From contig CAJQOK010000206.1 of assembly GCA_905479905.1 (NCBI GenBank), positions 1-5,845 of the forward strand: a DNA stretch of 5,845 bases. The letters run 5' to 3'. The notes beneath the pieces are model-generated. The model ran no database searches and was not told the DNA's origin. It saw only the letters and a program-made list of their open reading frames with translations. The translations under genes and the position numbers were made by a program. Positions 1-3,577 of this stretch are shown piece by piece; position 1 is the stretch's first letter, and each line of letters starts with the position of its first letter. This DNA comes from an uncultured Aliterella sp. (GTDB taxonomy: Bacteria > Cyanobacteriota > Cyanobacteriia > Cyanobacteriales > Chroococcidiopsidaceae).

Positions 1-246
1 CAGTTAGTTCTACCAATTACACCCAGCTTAGAACCTGCGATCATTGCCCCAGAAATTGCCCAAATTACCACTATAGAAGAAGTGGGCGATTACTTTACTA
101 AGGAAGCAAACAATCCGGTAGAGGAGACTGTCAGCACCGAACCCCTAGTTAACGCAAATAATTTGGTAGAGGAAACTGTCAGCGCCGAACCCTTAGTTGA
201 GGAACCACCACGTCGTCGCCGTCGCCGTTCGTCAGCTACAGAATAG
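1..246 (+). CDS. rne: Ribonuclease E, C-terminal tail (5'-truncated by window edge)
   Basis: The reading frame is open from base 1 to the TAG at 244-246 and gives 81 residues. They are low-complexity, acidic and Pro/Val/Thr-rich, with no catalytic domain in view; the S1, DNase I-like and RNase E/G catalytic portions must lie upstream of the window. Residues 71-79 read RRRRRRSSA, followed by Thr-Glu and the stop. From family knowledge, this basic nonapeptide at the end of cyanobacterial RNase E is the docking site for polynucleotide phosphorylase, forming a minimal degradosome in the cytoplasm. Residues 37-68 are a 16-residue unit present twice. RNase E makes endonucleolytic cuts in AU-rich single-stranded RNA and starts mRNA decay and rRNA/tRNA maturation. 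rnhB follows 50 nt downstream on the same strand, the common cyanobacterial order. The identification rests on the tail motif plus the rnhB neighbour, since no catalytic residue is visible. Confidence 0.88.
   Translation, partial: QLVLPITPSLEPAIIAPEIAQITTIEEVGDYFTKEANNPVEETVSTEPLVNANNLVEETVSAEPLVEEPPRRRRRRSSATE
109..204 (+). repeat. Tandem 48-bp duplication inside the RNase E tail
   Basis: Two in-frame 48-bp units (109-156 and 157-204) encode NNPVEETVSTEPLVNA and NNLVEETVSAEPLVEE. The central 34 bp (117-150 against 165-198) differ at only three positions, whereas the unit ends have drifted. This is a recent tandem duplication of one 16-residue acidic segment, directly before the Arg-rich terminal motif. 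It lengthens the flexible linker and should not disturb the reading frame. Confidence 0.9.
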
Positions 247-254
247 TTAGAAGC

Positions 255-287
255 AAATAGCTGTTATCCAAGTGCTAACAGCTATTT
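255..287 (+). promoter_or_regulatory. Perfect 12-bp inverted repeat between rne and rnhB
   Basis: The arms 255-266 (aaatagctgtta) and 276-287 (taacagctattt) are exact reverse complements around a 9-nt loop. The stem begins 8 nt after the rne stop and ends 9 nt before the rnhB ATG, so in a joint transcript it would cover the rnhB ribosome-binding region. No T-run follows the stem, so it does not look like a classical intrinsic terminator. It could attenuate or uncouple rnhB expression, or protect or mark a 3' end after processing; the role is inferred. Confidence 0.6.
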
Positions 288-296
288 CATTAAAAT

Positions 297-962
297 ATGA
301 AACGAGCATTTATAGGGTTAGAATTTGATACAGCGATCGCCCTTAGCTTAGACGGGGAAAGTTTAGTTGTTTCTGGTGTAGATGAAGTAGGTAGAGGTGC
401 TTTATTTGGCCCAGTGGTAGCCGCCGCCGTCATTTTGCCCACTTCTGCTTTATCAGAACTTGTGGAGGCGAAAATTAGAGATAGCAAACAGTTATCTGCT
501 TACCGTCGAGAAGAATTAGCCAAGAAAATTTGTAACTGTGCTTTAGCTTGGGGTGTTGATTCAGCCTCTAGCGCCGAAATCGACCAAATCAACATCTTAC
601 AAGCCTCCCTATTAGCGATGAAACGGGCGATACTCAAGCTAAAGGTAAAGCCGCAATTGTGCTTAGTTGACGGCAATCATGCTATCAAAGACTTATCAAT
701 TCCTCAACAAACCTTAGTTAAAGGAGATGAAAAGTCTATAGTTATTGCCTCAGCTAGTATTGTTGCCAAAGTCTGGCGAGATGACTTGATAATTCAATTG
801 GCTAAAAAGTATCCTATGTACGATCTAGCCGCAAATAAAGGTTACGGTACAGCACGCCATCTCCAAGCCCTCAAAGAGTACGGAGCCTCACCCTTGCATC
901 GGAGGTCTTTTCGTCCGTGTCAGGTAGAAGTGGCGGCATTGGAGGGCAAAAGCGGCGCTTGA
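297..962 (+). CDS. rnhB: Ribonuclease HII
   Basis: The 221-residue product cleaves the RNA strand of RNA-DNA hybrids and nicks 5' of single ribonucleotides embedded in DNA, starting ribonucleotide excision repair in the cytoplasm. Type 2 RNase H motifs are clear: GVDEVGRG at residues 27-34 with catalytic Asp29 and Glu30, LVDGNH with Asp125, VKGDEKS with Asp144, the IVAKVWRD block at 155-162, KGYGT at 181-185 with the conserved Tyr183, and HRRSF at 201-205. By alignment with the E. coli enzyme these supply the four acidic metal ligands. Length is normal for the family. ATG 297 is the only start that keeps the first motif: an in-frame TAA lies at 291-293 and no in-frame GTG or TTG precedes Asp29. 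No Shine-Dalgarno sequence is visible, and a hairpin ends 9 nt upstream. It probably shares a transcript with rne, and its last 43 bp overlap the opposing DUF1997 gene. Confidence 0.97.
   Translation: MKRAFIGLEFDTAIALSLDGESLVVSGVDEVGRGALFGPVVAAAVILPTSALSELVEAKIRDSKQLSAYRREELAKKICNCALAWGVDSASSAEIDQINILQASLLAMKRAILKLKVKPQLCLVDGNHAIKDLSIPQQTLVKGDEKSIVIASASIVAKVWRDDLIIQLAKKYPMYDLAANKGYGTARHLQALKEYGASPLHRRSFRPCQVEVAALEGKSGA
333..340. repeat. HIP1 octamer (GCGATCGC)
   Basis: Perfect copy of the highly iterated palindrome found across many cyanobacterial genomes, here within the 5' part of rnhB (codons for Ala-Ile-Ala). It is a phylum marker rather than a gene-specific site. Confidence 0.9.
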
Positions 963-1510
963 TGTGTGTCAGCTTGCTCGACTTGGGCGTTTACCCAATT
1001 TCGGTAGTCAGCTAACAGTTGATGTAGCAATCGCTGCTTAATTGTTAATAAAACACTTTTAAGTAAACCGTTACCTGTTGCTTCTACTAACGAGCTAGGC
1101 ATCATTGCTAAAGGCATAGGCAATTCAACCTCTACCTTCAAATCAGCCTTACCTTTTAGCCGAGTTTCTCCGTTGATTTGCTCCGGCGCTAAGTATCCTT
1201 GTAAGTCCAAATTAAAACGCTGGTTGATATACTCAACTCCTTTAATCTCGCAACCTACAGACTGTAAATGAATAGTTCCGTTAGCTGTCGCCCAAACTTT
1301 GAGGTCTACCGTTGGCTGAATACTCAGCATCATAAAACTTAAAGGACGCATTTTGAGCCGATAATGGTCTGCTCCTAATCCTTCTATCCGACTAGGCTCA
1401 ACAAGAGTAGAAACTAAGCGTTGAGGCTGGCGCAAATAATGATGAATTGCTACAGGCTGTTCTGGAACTACAATTTCCACGCACAAAGAGGCAGTAAACC
1501 GAGTAGGCAT
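920..1510 (-). CDS. DUF1997 family protein (cyanobacteria/plastid lineage)
   Basis: The 196-residue protein has no assigned reaction. I recognise it as a DUF1997-type protein from overall pattern: an N-terminal stretch MPTRFTASLCVEI, YLRQPQRLV at residues 25-33, YRLKMRPLSF at 50-59, a central beta-rich part with GVEYINQRFNLDLQGYL at 91-107, LPMPLAMMPSSLVEATGNG at 130-148, and a C-terminal helix (about 150-177) rich in Leu, Lys and Gln. There is no signal peptide or clear membrane segment, so it is probably soluble. The alternating strand pattern followed by a long terminal helix resembles START-like/SRPBCC lipid-binding folds, but that is inference. It starts at ATG 1508-1510 with no good Shine-Dalgarno sequence. 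It converges on rnhB, and the 43-bp overlap covers only its poorly conserved last 13 residues plus stop. A weak promoter-like pair, TTGAGA with TAAAAT 19 nt further on, lies upstream on this strand. Confidence 0.82.
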   Translation of the reverse strand: MPTRFTASLCVEIVVPEQPVAIHHYLRQPQRLVSTLVEPSRIEGLGADHYRLKMRPLSFMMLSIQPTVDLKVWATANGTIHLQSVGCEIKGVEYINQRFNLDLQGYLAPEQINGETRLKGKADLKVEVELPMPLAMMPSSLVEATGNGLLKSVLLTIKQRLLHQLLADYRNWVNAQVEQADTHQAPLLPSNAATST

Positions 1511-1758
1511 AAGTAAATATAAAGGCTTGTTAACTTATTTTAGGTTTTTTTAAGAAATCAATCTCAATTTCTGCAAATAATTATTTATTTATTAAAAATT
1601 GTGTTGATATTACTTCCCACAATAAAAGGAAAATTAACAAAGTTCAATATCTTAGGAGAGATTCATTAAGTCAATTTTGCCTTGTTAGCCAGCCCAAGTT
1701 TTCTTAGCATTACTATTTACTAAGGCATAAGTAGGTTTTTTTGCCTAAAAAATCGAAA
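1511..1758. other. AT-rich intergenic region between the DUF1997 gene and dxr
   Basis: This 248-nt stretch contains no coding sequence I can support. It should hold the DUF1997 promoter (minus strand, near 1511-1590) and the dxr 3' untranslated region (minus strand, near 1690-1758). It contains an A/T-only palindrome, aaataattattt, at 1575-1586, and an AGGAGA at 1654-1659 on the plus strand that is not followed by a start codon at usable distance. I found no strong rho-independent terminator behind dxr: the best pairings around 1704-1746 have stems of only 4-5 bp. Confidence 0.6.
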
Positions 1759-2940
1759 CTAAGCGATCGCACCTTTAATTAATTTACTTGCTGCTAATAC
1801 TTCTTGTCTTGCCCAGGTGTCGGCGGCGATAATGTCGTCTAAAGAAGGATTAGGGCAATTATCAACAGAAAAACGATCGCATACTCGCTCGATACATCTA
1901 GGAATATCTAAAAATTCAATTTTTTCATCTAAAAATAAGGCTACGGCTTGCTCGTTGGCGGCATTTAATACCGCAGGCATTGAACCCCCCGCTCTCCCGG
2001 CGGCGTAAGCTAACTGCATACATGGGTATTTGTGATGATCGGGGGCTTTAAAGGTCAAATTACCAGCTTTAACTAAATCTAACGGTTCCCAGTCGGTGTA
2101 AATGCGATCGGGGTAAGATAAAGCGTAAAGCAACGGTAAACGCATATCTGCCCAACCCAATTGAGCTAAAACCGATGTATCTTGCACTTCAATGAGGGAG
2201 TGAATGATACTTTGGGGATGAATAACAATGTCAATGCGATCGTAGTCTAAACCAAACAGAAAATGAGCTTCAATTACTTCTAACCCTTTATTCATTAATG
2301 TAGCGGAGTCTATAGTAATTTTCCGTCCCATTGACCAATTGGGATGTTTGAGCGCGTCAGCAACCTTTACGGTAGCTAGTTTCTCTACAGGCAAATCTCG
2401 AAAAGCGCCCCCAGATGCCGTCAGGATAATTCGCCGCAATCCACCTTCTCTTACGGCTTGGAGGCATTGAAATATAGCTGAATGCTCAGAATCTGCGGGT
2501 AATAGTTTAACCTTGTGTTTTTTTACTAGAGGTAAAACTACAGGCGCACCAGCAATTAATGTTTCTTTGTTGGCTAAAGCTATATCTTTTCCGGCTTCAA
2601 TTGCTGCAATAGTCGGTAACAAACCTGCACAGCCAACTATACCTGTAACTACAGTTTGGGCTTCGCCATAACGAGCAACTTCAATTACTCCCGCTTCTCC
2701 CGCTAGAAGGATGGGTTTATAGTCGAGATTTGTGATCGCCTCTTTCAATTCTGGTAACTTTGTCTCATCACAAATTGCCACTATTTTCGGGCGAAATTGC
2801 TTAATCTGCGCCGCCAACATCTCTACATTTCGCCCCGCAGCCAAGCCCACAATCTCAAATAAATCGGGGTTTTGAGCCACAATATCTAATGTTTGAGTAC
2901 CAATAGAACCCGTAGAACCTAATAAAGTAATCGCTTTCAC
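1759..2940 (-). CDS. dxr: 1-deoxy-D-xylulose 5-phosphate reductoisomerase
   Basis: The enzyme converts 1-deoxy-D-xylulose 5-phosphate to 2-C-methyl-D-erythritol 4-phosphate with NADPH and a divalent metal. This is the committed step of the MEP isoprenoid pathway in the cytoplasm and the target of fosmidomycin. With the GTG at 2938-2940 as start the protein is 393 residues, the family's normal size. The NADPH-binding GSTGSIG is at residues 8-14 and LANKET at 122-127. [11 protein letters not shown] at 148-158 gives metal ligands Asp150 and Glu152. TASGG is at 174-178, HPNWSMG at 199-205 (His199 and Trp202 of the mobile substrate flap), NKGLE at 217-221 with third metal ligand Glu221, and HPQSIIHS at 241-248. 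An in-frame ATG at 3058-3060 would add 40 residues unlike the family, so I prefer GTG, which places [14 protein letters not shown] at the N-terminus as in relatives. A GGGA lies about 8 nt upstream of it. The gene stands alone and diverges from the nif11-type gene. Confidence 0.97.
   Translation of the reverse strand: MKAITLLGSTGSIGTQTLDIVAQNPDLFEIVGLAAGRNVEMLAAQIKQFRPKIVAICDETKLPELKEAITNLDYKPILLAGEAGVIEVARYGEAQTVVTGIVGCAGLLPTIAAIEAGKDIALANKETLIAGAPVVLPLVKKHKVKLLPADSEHSAIFQCLQAVREGGLRRIILTASGGAFRDLPVEKLATVKVADALKHPNWSMGRKITIDSATLMNKGLEVIEAHFLFGLDYDRIDIVIHPQSIIHSLIEVQDTSVLAQLGWADMRLPLLYALSYPDRIYTDWEPLDLVKAGNLTFKAPDHHKYPCMQLAYAAGRAGGSMPAVLNAANEQAVALFLDEKIEFLDIPRCIERVCDRFSVDNCPNPSLDDIIAADTWARQEVLAASKLIKGAIA
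1763..1770. repeat. HIP1 octamer (GCGATCGC)
   Basis: Perfect HIP1 palindrome within the last codons of dxr (reverse strand Ala-Ile-Ala just before the stop). Confidence 0.9.
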
Positions 2941-3213
2941 AAATATTTCCCGCTTGCAGCAACTACCACTATAAAATTCTTCGGACGCTTTAGATAGTGA
3001 TATAGATAGATTGACCCTACTCAATGCACATAGTTGATTTATTTGCAAGTCTAATAGCATACAAATACTTTAATTTATGTCAAGCTTTGATGAAGTTAGT
3101 AGCTTGAGGAGTTAGGATCGCAAGTAGCTGGCTTGATATTAAGAGTGTGAGAGTTCCTAGGAATTTAAAGCTAGTGAATTAAAGATCGCAAATAAATCAG
3201 GATTTCTACTGCC
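2941..3213. other. Divergent intergenic region, dxr / nif11-type gene
   Basis: The 273 nt carry the upstream regions of two diverging genes and no convincing coding sequence. On the minus strand a TATAGT (complement of 2968-2973) lies about 28 nt before the dxr GTG and could be a -10 element, though no good -35 stands in front of it. On the plus strand I see a 10-bp palindrome ttcctaggaa (3154-3163), two copies of gatcgcaa (3116-3123 and 3184-3191), and agtagcttga (3098-3107) echoed by agtagctggcttga (3123-3136). TTGATA at 3133-3138 could be a -35, but no matching -10 follows it. AGGA at 3199-3202 is a plausible ribosome-binding site 11 nt before the nif11-type ATG. Confidence 0.45.
2968..2973 (-). 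promoter_or_regulatory. Candidate -10 element for dxr
   Basis: Read on the minus strand the hexamer is TATAGT, five of six matches to TATAAT. It would place transcription start roughly 20 nt before the GTG at 2940. No recognisable TTGACA-like hexamer lies 16-18 nt upstream, so this is a weak call. If correct, it would exclude the longer ATG-3060 reading of dxr. Confidence 0.25.
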
Positions 3214-3447
3214 ATGACACAAGAAAACGCTGCTCGATTTTTTAAGTCTGTACAACAAGACCAAGGATTAAAGGCAAAACTTAAAGCAATTGACGATCCA
3301 GAGACATTTTTGCAGATTGCCAAAGGGCGTGGTTATCAATTCACGCTGGCGGACTTAGACGCGGCGATTTCTAATTTGTCTCATGAAGAAATGGCATCGG
3401 TGATTAATCCAGGTATATCACCTAGACGGCATTTAACCCCAAGGTAG
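3214..3447 (+). CDS. Nif11-type small protein (Nif11-like leader peptide family)
   Basis: The 77-residue product matches the Nif11 domain pattern over about residues 1-50: MTQENAARFFKSVQQD, a charged helix with repeated Lys, the DDPETFLQIAKGRGY segment at 27-41, FTLADLDAA at 43-51 and a final helix LSHEEMA at 55-61. Family knowledge: Nif11-like domains occur in nitrogen-fixation clusters, as leader regions of RiPP precursors, and as many stand-alone small cyanobacterial proteins of unknown role. Here there is no double-Gly cleavage site and no Cys/Ser/Thr-rich core; the protein ends NPGISPRRHLTPR with three Arg. No lanthionine synthetase, peptidase-transporter or nif gene is in view. The ATG has AGGA 11 nt upstream, and a 16-bp hairpin begins 7 nt after the stop, so it is probably its own short transcription unit. 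Family membership is fairly safe; a role as a peptide precursor is not supported. Confidence 0.85.
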   Translation: MTQENAARFFKSVQQDQGLKAKLKAIDDPETFLQIAKGRGYQFTLADLDAAISNLSHEEMASVINPGISPRRHLTPR

Positions 3448-3454
3448 GTTACTA

Positions 3455-3490
3455 AAAGAGATCGCATAATTTACATTATGCGATCTCTTT
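3455..3490 (+). terminator. 16-bp perfect hairpin after the nif11-type gene
   Basis: Arms 3455-3470 and 3475-3490 are exact reverse complements (aaagagatcgcataat / attatgcgatctcttt) around a 4-nt ttac loop. The stem starts 7 nt after the stop at 3447. The downstream run is ctatattttc rather than a pure T-tract, so it is either an intrinsic terminator with a broken U-tract or a 3'-end stabilising stem. Being symmetrical, it could also act as a backup stop for transcripts reading through from secA. Confidence 0.7.
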
Positions 3491-3500
3491 CTATATTTTC

Positions 3501-3515
3501 CCCCTTTTTAAGGGG
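3501..3515. terminator. Short C/G hairpin in the nif11/secA convergent gap
   Basis: cccctt (3501-3506) pairs with aagggg (3510-3515) across a 3-nt loop. It sits between the two larger stems. On the minus strand it is followed by gaaaatatag, so it has no U-tract. It probably adds to the terminator cluster; weak on its own. Confidence 0.35.
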
Positions 3516-3519
3516 AGTC

Positions 3520-3550
3520 AAAAAGCGGTGTAGCTGAACCTGACCGCTTT
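3520..3550 (-). terminator. Rho-independent-like terminator of secA
   Basis: Read on the minus strand, aaagcggt (complement of 3543-3550) and accgcttt (complement of 3522-3529) form a perfect 8-bp stem with a 13-nt loop. The stem runs into five consecutive T residues (complement of 3520-3524). It begins 28 nt after the secA stop. The GC-containing stem with a short U-tract is the best terminator shape in the window. Confidence 0.65.
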
Positions 3551-3577
3551 GTTGACGTGGGTTAGGGGAGATCGTCT

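Noticed and set aside
290..487. 65-residue minus-strand open frame opposite the 5' part of rnhB
   Set aside because: It lies antisense to the catalytic motif region of a certain gene, shows no recognisable family, and begins inside the rne-rnhB hairpin region.
1575..1586. A/T-only 12-bp palindrome aaataattattt
   Set aside because: Expected by chance in a stretch made almost wholly of A and T; no neighbouring repeats that would suggest an origin or operator.
1654..1679. Good-looking Shine-Dalgarno AGGAGA on the plus strand in the 1511-1758 gap
   Set aside because: No ATG or GTG follows at usable distance. The first TTG (1677-1679) opens only three codons before a TAG.
1666..1710. Possible 14-residue minus-strand peptide (MLRKLGLANKAKLT)
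   Set aside because: No ribosome-binding site and no conserved feature; it lies in the dxr 3' region and is well within chance for AT-rich sequence.
1704..1746. Possible dxr terminator stems (cttag/ctaag and aggca/tgcct pairings)
   Set aside because: Stems are 4-5 bp with loops of about 12-15 nt; too weak to call.
1817..2008. 63-residue plus-strand open frame within dxr
   Set aside because: A shadow of the dxr coding strand with no start signal or family resemblance.
3214..3447. Complete RiPP biosynthetic cluster around the Nif11 gene
   Set aside because: Both neighbours are housekeeping genes (dxr, secA), and no modification enzyme, protease or transporter is in the window.
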